A stretch of 49,641 nucleotides of DNA from Bacillota bacterium. Lineage in GTDB: Bacteria; Bacillota; Clostridia; Lachnospirales; Lachnospiraceae. Each line of letters opens with the position of its first letter. Position 1 is the first letter of the stretch. Shown here in pieces: positions 1 through 8,722 of this stretch. The stretch is taken from positions 1 to 49,641 of the forward strand of contig JAEWAK010000023.1 of NCBI GenBank assembly GCA_023391695.1, in the 5' to 3' direction. The notes beneath the pieces are model-generated. The model was not told where the DNA came from. It searched no databases and worked only from the letters and a program-made list of their open reading frames with translations. The position numbers and the translations under genes were made by a program.

Positions 1-87
1 GCTTACGCCTAAAGTCCTTCTTAGCTCAATAGGGAGAGTGATTCTTCCCAATTCATCCAATTTTCTTACTATTCCTGTGCTTTTCAT
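1..87 (-). CDS. AbrB/SpoVT-type transition-state regulator, N-terminal part
   Basis: Only the first 29 codons lie in the window; the gene runs off its left edge. They read MKSTGIVRKLDELGRITLPI followed by ELRRTLGVS, the swapped-hairpin DNA-binding start of AbrB/SpoVT/Abh proteins, including the conserved LGRI-x-LP-x-E-L-R segment. The ATG is preceded by a strong GGAGGT site 6 bases away and by a good promoter (114-142). Family members are small dimeric DNA-binding proteins that control transition-phase and sporulation genes. The sporulation genes spmA-spmB lie divergently next door, but regulation of them is only an inference. Which subfamily (AbrB, Abh or SpoVT) cannot be told from 29 residues. 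Confidence 0.85.
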   Translation of the reverse strand, partial: MKSTGIVRKLDELGRITLPIELRRTLGVS

Positions 88-113
88 ATATGTACCTCCT
101 ACAATACTTTAAT

Positions 114-142
114 AAAATAGCATACACCAAATGTAAAGTCAA
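114..142 (-). promoter_or_regulatory. SigA-type promoter of the AbrB-family gene
   Basis: On the minus strand TTGACT (142-137) and TATTTT (119-114) are separated by exactly 17 bases. The expected start point lies some 20-25 bases upstream of the AbrB-type start codon. Confidence 0.6.
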
Positions 143-317
143 TAAATTAATTAAGATATTTTAGCAATAATTTAGTATTTTATAGGAAATATTGTAAAAA
201 CAGTATTAAAAAGTAAAAAAAATCCCAGGGATCTAATAAGAAATTACTTAATAGTAATGTATTTTGTGAGGTCAGAATATAGTAATTAATAAGAAAATGC
301 AAAAAAGGGAATCACGT

Positions 318-902
318 ATGCTAAATTACTTATGGGGTTTTATGATAGTAATAGGAATTATTGTAGGCGTATTAAACGGAAAAATTGATGATGTGAGTAC
401 GGCATCCATTAATTCGGCAAAAGAAGCCATAACCTTATGCATTACCATGTTAGGAATTATGTCCCTGTGGACAGGTATCATGCAGGTTGCAAAAGCCACC
501 GGAATCATGGACGCCTTGACAAAAGCGTTAAATCCCGTATTACGGCTGCTGTTTCCGGATATTCCGAAGGGGCATCCGGCAAACGAATACATAGCTTCCA
601 ACATGATAGCCAATATATTAGGACTTGGCTGGGCAGCGACTCCCATGGGGCTTAAGGCTATGGGGGAATTGCAGAAACTGAATAAAAACGGTGAAATAGC
701 CAGCTGTGACATGTGTACCTTTCTGATTATAAACATATCTTCCCTTCAACTGATACCGGTTAATGTGATAGCTTACCGAAGCCAGTACGGATCCGTCAGT
801 CCCACGGAAATCCTTGGAGCGGCATTGGTAGCAACCACCATATCAACCATTGCCGGTGTAATCTTCTCGGTTGTTGCACGAAAATTAAGCCGTATAAAAT
901 AG
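318..902 (+). CDS. spmA: Spore maturation protein A (SpmA)
   Basis: A 194-residue membrane protein of the nucleoside-recognition (Gate) family. The start MLNYLWGFMIVIGIIVGVLN, the following T-x-C-x3-LG-x-MSLW-x-G segment and the G-H-P-A-N-E-Y-I-A-S-N block are typical of SpmA. SpmA and SpmB are needed for proper dehydration of the spore core in Bacillus, in the forespore or mother-cell membrane. An ATG at 297 is in frame, but the ATG at 318 has an AAGGGA ribosome site 7-8 bases upstream and matches the usual family N-terminus, so I start there. spmB follows after 77 bases and is very likely cotranscribed. No canonical SigA promoter is obvious upstream; a sporulation sigma promoter is expected but I could not identify one. 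Confidence 0.93.
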   Translation: MLNYLWGFMIVIGIIVGVLNGKIDDVSTASINSAKEAITLCITMLGIMSLWTGIMQVAKATGIMDALTKALNPVLRLLFPDIPKGHPANEYIASNMIANILGLGWAATPMGLKAMGELQKLNKNGEIASCDMCTFLIINISSLQLIPVNVIAYRSQYGSVSPTEILGAALVATTISTIAGVIFSVVARKLSRIK

Positions 903-979
903 ATACCTTATGTCTGCAATGGGCTTTGCCATGGCGTGAAGCCCCGGCTGATAACGGATTGGAAAGGCAGGGCGTTATA

Positions 980-1507
980 ATGAAGTTTTTACTGTATATA
1001 TCGGATTACATAATTCCATTTGTCATTTTTTATATTGTAGGGTTTGGATTATTAATGAAAGCACCGGTGTTCCACGAATTTACAAAAGGTGCGGAGGACG
1101 GATTTAAAGTAGTGCTAAACATAATGCCTACCCTCATCGGATTAATGGTAGCAATTGGAATACTCAGGGCTTCCGGGACCCTTGATCTTCTGGCGGAGGT
1201 GATAAAACCGGTTACGAACTTTCTTAAATTTCCATCGGAGCTGGTACCTCTTGTAATTGTGAAATTATTTTCTGCATCGGCGGCCACCAGTCTTGTCCTG
1301 GATATATTTAAAGAATACGGCCCGGATTCATATCTTGGCAGGCTTACATCAATTATTGTAAGCTGTACGGAAACGGTTTTTTATACCATGAGTGTTTATT
1401 TTATGACGGCAAAGGTGAAAAAAACCAGATATACCCTTGCAGGAGCTTTATTGGCCACCCTTGTGGGAGTTGTGGCCAGCGTAATCCTTACGAACCTGGT
1501 ATTTTAA
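980..1507 (+). CDS. spmB: Spore maturation protein B (SpmB)
   Basis: A 175-residue integral membrane protein, partner of SpmA. Recognisable features are the hydrophobic N-terminus, the K-x-A-P-V-x-x-x-F-x-x-G-A-x-x-G region, the long PTLIGLMVAIGILRASG membrane segment, and the C-terminal S-C-T-E-T-x-F-Y block typical of nucleoside-recognition (Gate) proteins. Reading the frame back to 926 would add 18 residues with no family similarity. The ATG at 980 follows a purine-rich GGAAAGGCAGGG site and gives the usual family length. The gene lies directly behind spmA in the conserved order. Its product acts with SpmA in spore core dehydration and heat resistance, as known for Bacillus. Confidence 0.93.
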   Translation: MKFLLYISDYIIPFVIFYIVGFGLLMKAPVFHEFTKGAEDGFKVVLNIMPTLIGLMVAIGILRASGTLDLLAEVIKPVTNFLKFPSELVPLVIVKLFSASAATSLVLDIFKEYGPDSYLGRLTSIIVSCTETVFYTMSVYFMTAKVKKTRYTLAGALLATLVGVVASVILTNLVF

Positions 1508-2068
1508 AATTTTTAACCAAGATCCTGGAGAATCCGTTTAAGTGCAGTGATTGCACCCAGAGAGGGTTTTAAAGATTATTGGCTTATTTTTCATATATTT
1601 GAATATTATAATACTAAGTACAAATTTAGGCAACACATTGTTGGTTTATGCAGCTTGGCAAGGTATATTGTATATTTATATCAAATAATGATAAATTATG
1701 TAACTTTATATTGATTTTTCAGGCATTATATGGTAATATAATAATGTCTTTTGCCAACCAACACCATAAAAGACTTAATATCGTAATTTTATGCTGAATA
1801 AAACAACATAAACACCTGCGTTATTAGAAAATATGAAAATTGATGCGATACGATATATCCCGTATTTGGGCACTTGGGGTATATATAGCTAGTAGTGCAA
1901 CCGGCAATTTTAATATTTTTATATTGAACAGTTAAAGTTTGATAATAAGAATATAAGTTTTTGAAATTAATTTAAAACTAAATTTGTATCTGAGTTTATG
2001 CTATATATGCTCCCGTTTAAATTAGTTGTAATATGATTTAGAGGGAGTTATAAATTCGAATAAAATCT
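1508..2068 (+). other. Long AT-rich intergenic stretch without a convincing gene
   Basis: I see no open frame with coding character on either strand, no tRNA-like fold and no strong repeat. It is much more AT-rich than its neighbours. A terminator-like hairpin follows at 2071-2093 although no gene lies immediately upstream, so a small unrecognised RNA ending there is possible. Confidence 0.4.
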
Positions 2069-2070
2069 AA

Positions 2071-2096
2071 AAAAGTGGCTTAACGCCGCTTTTTTT
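2071..2096 (+). terminator. Rho-independent terminator-like hairpin
   Basis: A 9-bp stem (AAAAGTGGC with GCCGCTTTT, one G-U pair) closes a 5-base loop and runs into a T-tract on the plus strand. The closest plus-strand gene upstream is spmB, over 560 bases away, so it may end a small RNA or a long spmB read-through. Confidence 0.6.
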
Positions 2097-2106
2097 GTTA
2101 TAGAAA

Positions 2107-2286
2107 ATGGTATCCTATAATATAAAACCTTCAGAGAGGATATGTACTTCGGCATTTGGAATTATATCCCGGGCGACCGCCGGAGGCACCAGAGTCTGGC
2201 AAGCGAGACTCTTTTACATAGGAAATGCTTTTGTGGGGGAGATTTTCTCCTATTTTACTTGGTTTTTCTTTGGCTATCTGAAATAA
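2107..2286 (+). CDS. Possible 59-residue protein or gene remnant, unknown
   Basis: A short open frame beginning MVSYNIKPSERICTSAFGII and ending in a hydrophobic aromatic stretch (FSYFTWFFFGYLK). I do not recognise it. There is no good ribosome site before the ATG, and no neighbour suggests a function. The relatively GC-rich, structured composition (it includes R-A-T-A-G-G-T-R-V-W-Q-A-R) against an AT-rich background hints at a leftover of a longer gene rather than random sequence. A longer overlapping frame (2142-2339) looks less protein-like. Existence as a real gene is doubtful. Confidence 0.2.
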   Translation: MVSYNIKPSERICTSAFGIISRATAGGTRVWQARLFYIGNAFVGEIFSYFTWFFFGYLK

Positions 2287-2442
2287 TATCCCAACAATTT
2301 ACTAAATATGATTCAGGAATTCTGCAAAGTGATCTTTAAACAGGTTTAAGATCCCCGGTCCATTGTGCATTTTTCAATCAAAAAGTTATTTTTTTAAACA
2401 TTTTGGTATTTTTTTTGTGTATATTTGTGAAAAAAATTAATA

Positions 2443-2448
2443 TATAAT
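2443..2448 (+). promoter_or_regulatory. Candidate -10 element upstream of the GH42 gene
   Basis: A perfect TATAAT lies about 65 bases before the GTG start, but no -35 hexamer sits at 16-18 bases spacing. A missing -35 would fit an activator-dependent promoter served by the AraC-type response regulator of this locus. A second TATAAT occurs at 2461-2466. Confidence 0.3.
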
Positions 2449-2514
2449 CGTTTTATTAGTTATAATCTACAGAAAAACCTGATTGTAGAATTGAAATTTG
2501 ATGGAGGTACAAAA

Positions 2515-4557
2515 GTGGAAAAATCAATACATCTTGACAGGCTTCAGCTGGGTGTCTGCTATTACCCTGAGCACTGGCCCGACACCTTGTGGAAAAGTGA
2601 TTTGGACCGGATGCAGCAGTCCGGTATTGAAGTAATCCGTATCGCCGAATTTGCCTGGAGTAAATTTGAAAGTAAAGAAGGATGCTTTTCCTTTGACTTT
2701 TTTGACTGTTTTATGGAACTGGTCTCAACAACAAAATTAAAAGTCATTTTCTGCACCCCTACTGCTACCCCGCCGGCATGGCTTACCAAAAAATATCCTG
2801 AAGTCTGGTGTGTGGATTATGACGGCCAGATCCACAAACATGGCATGCGCCGCCAATATAATTATAATTCACCCATTTACCGTGAAAAAAGCCGTATTAT
2901 TGTGGGAAAGCTTGCCGAGCATTATGCGGACCATCCAAACATCATCGGCTGGCAGATCGACAATGAATTAAACTGTGTAACCGATGAATTCTATTCCGAA
3001 GCGGATCATGGAGCTTTCCGCAGGTATGTACAGGACAAATACCATACCCTGGATAATCTCAACCGTGTCTGGGGGACCGTATTCTGGAACCAGGAATATA
3101 CCGACTGGGATGAAATTTATCTTCCCATGGCCACTCCGAGAAATACGGCGAATCCTCATGTAAAACTGGATGCCGCCAGGTTTTTCTCTGACAGTGCAAT
3201 ATCATACTGCAAGCTTCAGCATGATATACTGCGTACCTATATTCCGGAGAAGGTTTATATTACGACCAATGGTATGTTCCGGCATATAGACTATAATAAA
3301 ATGACGGATAAAGCGCTGGATTTTATCATGTATGACAGTTATCCGGCATTTGGGCTTAAGGATTCGGCCCCTTACCTTCTGGACAGGAAATGGAGCTCCA
3401 ATCTTGCAAAGGTGCGAGCGATTTCTCCCCAGTTTGGCGTAATGGAACAGCAGACCGGGGCAGGAGGATGGGTGAATTTTCATAAAGCCCCCACACCTAA
3501 ACCGGGGCAGATAAGGCTGTGGACCTTCCAGTCAATCGCCCATGGCGCAGACTATGTCGGTTATTTCCGCTGGCGGACCTGTACGGCAGGCACCGAGATA
3601 TACTGGCATGGCATATTGAACTATGACAATGCCGATAACCGCAGGTTGAAAGAAGTACAGCAGACAGCCAGGGAGGTGCAAAAAGCCACCGTAATAGCAG
3701 GAAGTGCCTATCAGGCAAAAACAGCGATCCTCTGTGACTATGATAACGAATGGGATGCGGAATATGACGTATGGCACGGCCCGCTGCTGAATGCTTCCAT
3801 GGGGAACTGGTCGGATGCACTGCAAACTTCCCATACACCGTTTGATTATGTGAATATTACGGAAGATTTCGAGGCGGATCGGCTAAAAAAATATGATTTT
3901 ATCGTATATCCCCATCCTTCCATTATGACGGACCGCATTGCCGGCATACTGGGGGAATATGTACAGGACGGCGGGAAACTCATGATCGGTGCCCGCTCGG
4001 GATACAAGGACAGTAACGGACAGTGCGGGATGGCTGCAATACCCGGAAAATTAGCAGGGCTATTTGGGGTAGAAGTCCATGATTTTACTTACATGAGTGA
4101 CCGGGAGCAAGACCGGAATGCGGACTGGGGCGGGCAATCCGTGAAAATGACCGTCTTTAATGACATTCTTACACCGGTAGGCAAAGACTGCCGTGTCCTG
4201 GCCGTATATAAGGAAGATTATTATAAGGGGGAACCAGCTATAACGGTTAATACTTACGGGAAAGGGGAGGCATATTATGTTGGGGCAGCCTTCCACAGGG
4301 ATACGGCACGGTTTATCTTAGACAAGCTTGGCTTCGGACATCCTCTGGATCACCTTATACAGGCGCCGGAATGCTGTGAGCTGGCGATCCGGCAAAAGAA
4401 CGGAAAAAATTATTTGTTTGTACTTAATTACAGCAGTGAAAAACAAAATGTCCAACTTAAACAATCGTTCCATGACTTATTGTCCGATACGGTATTAAAC
4501 GGAGAAACTTTTATTGAACCATATGGGGTCCTGCTGCTGGAAACTTCGGCAGAATGA
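2515..4557 (+). CDS. Beta-galactosidase, glycoside hydrolase family 42
   Basis: A 680-residue GH42 enzyme that hydrolyses terminal beta-galactosyl linkages. It has no signal peptide, so it works in the cytoplasm on imported sugar. Order: (beta/alpha)8 barrel from about residue 10 (LGVCYYPEHWP) to 380, a trimerisation domain with a Rossmann-like fold around 395-600, and a small C-terminal beta domain. The acid/base glutamate is E151 in GWQIDNELN and the nucleophile is E311 in FGVMEQQTG, both in conserved settings. The frame is open back to a TTG at 2491, but a GGAGG 7 bases before the GTG at 2515 fixes the start. It heads a locus of binding protein, two permeases and a two-component system, which suggests uptake and cleavage of galactosides. 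The exact substrate cannot be read from sequence. Confidence 0.95.
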   Translation: MEKSIHLDRLQLGVCYYPEHWPDTLWKSDLDRMQQSGIEVIRIAEFAWSKFESKEGCFSFDFFDCFMELVSTTKLKVIFCTPTATPPAWLTKKYPEVWCVDYDGQIHKHGMRRQYNYNSPIYREKSRIIVGKLAEHYADHPNIIGWQIDNELNCVTDEFYSEADHGAFRRYVQDKYHTLDNLNRVWGTVFWNQEYTDWDEIYLPMATPRNTANPHVKLDAARFFSDSAISYCKLQHDILRTYIPEKVYITTNGMFRHIDYNKMTDKALDFIMYDSYPAFGLKDSAPYLLDRKWSSNLAKVRAISPQFGVMEQQTGAGGWVNFHKAPTPKPGQIRLWTFQSIAHGADYVGYFRWRTCTAGTEIYWHGILNYDNADNRRLKEVQQTAREVQKATVIAGSAYQAKTAILCDYDNEWDAEYDVWHGPLLNASMGNWSDALQTSHTPFDYVNITEDFEADRLKKYDFIVYPHPSIMTDRIAGILGEYVQDGGKLMIGARSGYKDSNGQCGMAAIPGKLAGLFGVEVHDFTYMSDREQDRNADWGGQSVKMTVFNDILTPVGKDCRVLAVYKEDYYKGEPAITVNTYGKGEAYYVGAAFHRDTARFILDKLGFGHPLDHLIQAPECCELAIRQKNGKNYLFVLNYSSEKQNVQLKQSFHDLLSDTVLNGETFIEPYGVLLLETSAE

Positions 4558-4707
4558 CAGTGGCCGGCCTTTATGATAGATATGGGTGTACCAAATTGTT
4601 ACAGATCTTAAACTAAAATTCAGGAGGAAGTAGGTTGAAAAACAAAAGTAGTTTTTTCAATATCCTGATTTGTACGTGCGCCGGAGCGCACAGAATGGGA
4701 GTTTATT

Positions 4708-6030
4708 ATGAAAAAAAAATTAGCAACGATCTTAGCGGCCTTAATGATAATAACGTCACTGGCCGCATGCAGCACAAGAGATTCATCCGGTGAGGGAAAC
4801 ACGGAAACCGGCAGTGATGCAAAAAGCGAAGAAAAGGTTACGATGACCGTTTCCACCCTGACCGGAGGAAATAACGAGAAGTATGCACAACTTGTCCTTG
4901 ATGAAATCAACAAGTTCAATGAAACCAATGAATATAACGTAGAGTTAAAACAGGAAGCATATTCCAACGAGCAGTATAAAACAAAAATCACTACCGTAAT
5001 GGCTTCCAACGCACAGCCGGATATATTCTTTACCTTTGAATCCGGTTTTATGAAACCATTCGTTGAGAGCGGTAAAATTTATCCGATCGGTGACAAAATT
5101 GCGGAAGACAGTGAATGGTCCGCCCGCTTCACAGATCCCAGCATATTCGGACCGGTTACCTTTGACGGGAAAATTTATGCGGTACCCAATACGAAGCAAA
5201 TCGTAACGGTTGCATATAACAAAGCCCTGTTTGCGAAAGCAGGAGCAAAGGTTCCTGCTACTTATGAAGAATTCCTGGCTATTTGTGATACTTTAAAGAA
5301 AAACGATATCACACCCCTTATGATTCCATGTCAGGAAGCCTGGTATGCGGGACAGTTCATGCAGCAGCTTGCCAATATTACCGGCGGGGAAAAGCTGTTT
5401 AAGGACATTTCAGAGGGTAACGTTTTATGGAATGACGCCCAGTTTGTAAAAGCCGGTGAAGAACTTTCAAAAATGGTTCAGAACGGTTATCTGCCGGAGG
5501 GTTATTTAGGCATGACTCCAAACGAAGCCTTCCAGAAATTCAATAATTCCGAAGTAGCCATGATGCCCTTTCTTACATCAGCTATCACAATGTTTAACAG
5601 CAAGGACAATCCGATTTACGATGATATCGACTTTTTCTGCCTGCCGGCTGATGACAGCGCGAATCAGGGTGTAAACGTGGGATCAATCGGCCAGTTATAT
5701 GCGGTAAGTGCCGATGCCGAGAATATTGATGCCGCATGTGCTTTCGTAAAACAGCTTTCCGGCGCGGATTTCCAGCAGTCCCTTGTTAACCTGGGACAGG
5801 TTGTTGTAGCCAATACGGCAACAGATACGAGCAAAGTAGACGAAATGGCACTGCGTATGAACAAAATGTTTGATAATGTAAAAGTATATACTCCATGGCT
5901 TGACCGTGTATTCGGTTCCGGAGAGGGCGTTGAATTTAACAATGCTGCTGTGGCAATCATGGGAGGCGGTGATCCTCAGGAAAAAATGGATGATCTTCAG
6001 CAGTTTGCGATTGATAACGCAGACAGGTAA
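4708..6030 (+). CDS. Sugar ABC transporter substrate-binding lipoprotein (family 1)
   Basis: A 440-residue extracellular binding protein. The N-terminus has a basic start, hydrophobic core and lipobox LAAC with the lipidated cysteine at residue 21, followed by a Ser/Gly/Glu-rich linker. The mature part has the two-lobed SBP family 1 layout: a first beta strand (VTMTVSTLTGG), a P-D-I-F-F segment near residue 107, V-A-Y-N-K-A-L-F-A-K-A-G, and the late G-x-G-x2-P aromatic region. It captures an oligosaccharide on the cell surface and hands it to the permeases encoded at 6169-7886. With GH42 immediately upstream, a galactoside ligand is the natural guess. Start: ATG after a GGGAG site. A hairpin between this gene and the permeases may raise its relative yield. 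Confidence 0.93.
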   Translation: MKKKLATILAALMIITSLAACSTRDSSGEGNTETGSDAKSEEKVTMTVSTLTGGNNEKYAQLVLDEINKFNETNEYNVELKQEAYSNEQYKTKITTVMASNAQPDIFFTFESGFMKPFVESGKIYPIGDKIAEDSEWSARFTDPSIFGPVTFDGKIYAVPNTKQIVTVAYNKALFAKAGAKVPATYEEFLAICDTLKKNDITPLMIPCQEAWYAGQFMQQLANITGGEKLFKDISEGNVLWNDAQFVKAGEELSKMVQNGYLPEGYLGMTPNEAFQKFNNSEVAMMPFLTSAITMFNSKDNPIYDDIDFFCLPADDSANQGVNVGSIGQLYAVSADAENIDAACAFVKQLSGADFQQSLVNLGQVVVANTATDTSKVDEMALRMNKMFDNVKVYTPWLDRVFGSGEGVEFNNAAVAIMGGGDPQEKMDDLQQFAIDNADR

Positions 6031-6096
6031 TTGAGTCAGGGCATGAGGATTGTTATAAGCGGGGTCTGCTGAAAATAGCTTAATTTACTCCGTAAA

Positions 6097-6142
6097 AGGA
6101 CCGGATGTGTGAAAGCTGTTTTGCCGCCGCAGTAACGGTCCT
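6097..6142 (+). other. Hairpin between binding-protein and permease genes
   Basis: A 7-bp stem (AGGACCG with CGGTCCT) closes a long loop in the 138-base gap between the two genes. No T-tract follows, so it is more likely an mRNA-stabilising or processing element than a terminator. The other two sugar loci of the window have hairpins in the same place. Confidence 0.35.
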
Positions 6143-6168
6143 CTGTCTGAAATGAAAGGTGATTTCCC

Positions 6169-7050
6169 ATGCATAAAGTACTAAGTAACAAAAAGGCCAT
6201 TGCGGTCTTTGTATTGCCGACATTTATTTTATATGTCATATTTGTTCTTATACCAATTATAAATAATATTTATCTCAGCTTTTTCCAAACCGATTTAATG
6301 AGCCGTAATAACTTTACGGGGCTAAAAAATTACCTGAATCTGTTTAACGATAAATTCTTCCAGCAGTCCTTAAGGAACAATCTTCTGATGGTATTCGGTT
6401 CCCTGATCGCACATCTGCCGTTGGCACTGTTTTTCGGCAATGCACTGTTTAATAAAATACAGGGCAGCCGTTTCTTTCAGTCCGTATTTTTCCTTCCGTC
6501 GGTAATCTGCGGCGTTGCAGTGGGCCTGCTCTTTAATATGGTTTATAATTCAGAATTCGGCATAGTAAATTCTTTTCTCGAGGCCGTAAATTTAAGTTCC
6601 TTAAAACACGCGTGGCTGAGTGATGCGGATACGGTTATGATTGCGCTGATCGTAGTGGTTATGTGGCGCTTTGTAGGGTATCATATGGTGATACAGCTTG
6701 CGGCTATGAAAGGTATTCCGGGCAGCCTGTTTGAAGCGGCCGATATTGACGGTGCGACTTCCCTGCAAAAATTCACGAAAATAACATTTCCGCTGATCAA
6801 GCATATTGTCCGTATTGATATCATCCTGATCATCACAGGATCCCTGAAATACTTCGATCTGGTCTACACCATGACGAAGGGAGGACCAAACCACGCCAGT
6901 GAGGTAATGGCAACCTATATGTATTACCAGGGCTTCCGAACCATGAAATTCGGTTATGCCAGTGCGATCGGCACCATACTTCTGCTTCTGTGCGTGGTCG
7001 TTATCTGGATAGTAAACCGTGTTCTAAAAACCGATAAAATGGAGTATTAG
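6169..7050 (+). CDS. Sugar ABC transporter permease, MalF/UgpA type
   Basis: A 293-residue inner-membrane subunit of a CUT1-type carbohydrate importer, with about six membrane segments beginning at AIAVFVLPTFILYVIFVLIP. The cytoplasmic EAA loop that docks to the ATPase is clear: EAADIDGATSLQKFTKITFP at about residues 187-206. The C-terminal TKGGPNHASEVMATYMYYQG segment is also typical of this subfamily. It pairs with the next gene, which starts 2 bases after this stop, and works with the binding protein upstream. No ATPase gene lies in the locus, so a shared MsmK-type ATPase encoded elsewhere probably energises it. Confidence 0.93.
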   Translation: MHKVLSNKKAIAVFVLPTFILYVIFVLIPIINNIYLSFFQTDLMSRNNFTGLKNYLNLFNDKFFQQSLRNNLLMVFGSLIAHLPLALFFGNALFNKIQGSRFFQSVFFLPSVICGVAVGLLFNMVYNSEFGIVNSFLEAVNLSSLKHAWLSDADTVMIALIVVVMWRFVGYHMVIQLAAMKGIPGSLFEAADIDGATSLQKFTKITFPLIKHIVRIDIILIITGSLKYFDLVYTMTKGGPNHASEVMATYMYYQGFRTMKFGYASAIGTILLLLCVVVIWIVNRVLKTDKMEY

Positions 7051-7052
7051 TT

Positions 7053-7886
7053 ATGATAAAAATGAAATGGACCATAAGCCGTATTCTGACTTTTACCGCG
7101 CTTAGTATCTTTTCGGTAATGTGTTTGTATCCCATCCTCTGGATGGCCTTAAATTCTTTTAAAACAAATGATGAACTGTTCACCAATCCCTGGGGGCTTC
7201 CGGCATCTTTGAATTTTGACAATTATATCCGTGCCATCGTTACAGGCAACATTGGACTGAGCTTTATTAATTCCTGTATTATCACTTTCTCAGCCGTAGC
7301 TATTGCAGTTCTTTTGGGATGTATGGTATCATATGGACTGGAAAGACTAATATGGAAGAATGCCAATAATATAAAACGCCTGTTTTTATTGGGTATGAGT
7401 ATTCCGGCATATGCCGCGATTGTCCCGATGTTTTCCATGTTTAACCGTCTTCATATCCTGGATTCATATCTTGCGGTTATTGTTGCACATGTAGTATTTG
7501 CACTGCCCATGTCGATTTTCATATTGACAGGCTTTTTTTCTACAATTCCGGGTGAATTGGAAGAAGCCGCCATCATGGACGGCTGTTCCATATATAGCTG
7601 CTTTTTTAAGATAATTATGCCGATAGCAAAATCCTCTGCGGTGACCGTGGCGGTTATCGACTTTATTAATATTTGGAATGACCTTTTGTTTCCCCAGGTA
7701 TTCCTTTCCAGTGATACAAAAATGCCGCTTCCTGTCAGCCTGACAACTTTTGCGGACCTGGATTCCGTAGACTATGCCGGAATGCTGGCAGCGGTTGTAT
7801 TCACTGTTGTACCGACGATTATTGTTTATATAATTCTGCATGATAAGATTATGGAGGGTATGACTGCCGGGGCGGTAAAGGGCTAA
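7053..7886 (+). CDS. Sugar ABC transporter permease, MalG/UgpE type
   Basis: A 277-residue second permease of the same importer. The start is typical (SRILTFTALSIFSVMCLYPI, then W-M-A-L-N-S-F-K-T), with about six membrane segments. The EAA loop reads EEAAIMDGCSIYSCFFKIIM near residues 168-187, and the C-terminus has the usual I-M-E-G-M-T-A-G-A-V-K-G ending. The gene starts 2 bases after the first permease gene, so the two are translationally coupled. It forms the transmembrane heterodimer that passes the oligosaccharide captured by the upstream lipoprotein to the cytoplasmic GH42 enzyme. Confidence 0.93.
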   Translation: MIKMKWTISRILTFTALSIFSVMCLYPILWMALNSFKTNDELFTNPWGLPASLNFDNYIRAIVTGNIGLSFINSCIITFSAVAIAVLLGCMVSYGLERLIWKNANNIKRLFLLGMSIPAYAAIVPMFSMFNRLHILDSYLAVIVAHVVFALPMSIFILTGFFSTIPGELEEAAIMDGCSIYSCFFKIIMPIAKSSAVTVAVIDFINIWNDLLFPQVFLSSDTKMPLPVSLTTFADLDSVDYAGMLAAVVFTVVPTIIVYIILHDKIMEGMTAGAVKG

Positions 7887-7920
7887 ACAGTTGCATATAT
7901 ATGTATTGGAGAGGTTCCGA

Positions 7921-8718
7921 ATGAAAATTTTAATTGTTGATGATGAAAATATTATCCTGGAAGGCTTATCCTCCTGGGATTGGAAATCCATCGGCCTCCG
8001 GGTGTGCGGCGTTGCAAAGGATGGACTTGAGGCACTTGAGATCGCACGGGAAAAACATCCCGACATCATACTGTCCGACATCCGTATGCCTAAAATGGAC
8101 GGCATAACAATGGCGGAAAAGATTATCCGGGAGAATCCCCATTGTGCGGTTATTTTTCTGAGCGGTTATAAAGATTTTGATTATGTCAAACGCGCCCTTT
8201 CACTGGGTGCGTTTGACTATTTGCTTAAGCCGACAAATCCGGAAGAAATCTATGAGTGCTGCAAAAGGGCAGCCGAGGCCATAGGCCAGAAAAGAAGGCA
8301 GCAGCTGAATATCGCCGAAATGCAGGAAAAATTAAAAGCATTCAGCTTTCAGACGGCGGATAAGATGCCATATCAGGAAAATATACCTCAGAAATTTACA
8401 AAACGTATTGACAAGATACTGCAGTATATAGATGACCATTATATGGAAGATATTTCTCTCCAGTGCCTGGCTGAAGAATTTCATTTTAATCCGATTTATA
8501 TTAACCGTATGTTAAAAAACGAAACCGGTTTTACTTTTTTGGACATCGTAAATAGCAAGCGCATGGACCGGGCGGCACTGCTCTTGCGGGAGACAGACAT
8601 GAAAATAGCAGAAATAGCAGAAAGAGTGGGTATTACCGACCAGCGGTACTTCAGCCAGATTTTTAAAAAAACATTTTCCTGTACGCCCATGCAATATAGA
8701 AAAAATAATGTAGGATGA
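7921..8718 (+). CDS. Response regulator with AraC-type DNA-binding domain (YesN-like)
   Basis: A 265-residue two-component regulator. Residues 1-120 form a receiver domain: acidic pocket DD at 7-8, phospho-acceptor D53 in ILSDIRMPKMDG, and the conserved K in YLLKPTNPEE. Residues about 160-262 form an AraC-type double helix-turn-helix, with LAEEFHFNPIYINRMLKNET as the first and IAERVGITDQRYFSQIFKKT as the second recognition region. Without the usual long linker it is a short member of the YesN class. An upstream in-frame TTG at 7891 lacks a ribosome site; GGAGAGG before 7921 sets the start. The partner kinase follows after 4 bases. By analogy with YesMN systems it activates the adjacent transporter and GH42 genes when the sugar is present; the target is inferred from position. 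Confidence 0.93.
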   Translation: MKILIVDDENIILEGLSSWDWKSIGLRVCGVAKDGLEALEIAREKHPDIILSDIRMPKMDGITMAEKIIRENPHCAVIFLSGYKDFDYVKRALSLGAFDYLLKPTNPEEIYECCKRAAEAIGQKRRQQLNIAEMQEKLKAFSFQTADKMPYQENIPQKFTKRIDKILQYIDDHYMEDISLQCLAEEFHFNPIYINRMLKNETGFTFLDIVNSKRMDRAALLLRETDMKIAEIAERVGITDQRYFSQIFKKTFSCTPMQYRKNNVG

Positions 8719-8722
8719 ATTT

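Noticed and set aside
3497..3838. 113- and 100-codon minus-strand frames inside the GH42 gene
   Set aside because: Shadow frames of a strongly supported gene, with no ribosome sites or protein similarity.
7464..8105. 213-codon minus-strand frame
   Set aside because: It is antisense to the permease and response-regulator genes, both of which have clear family motifs.
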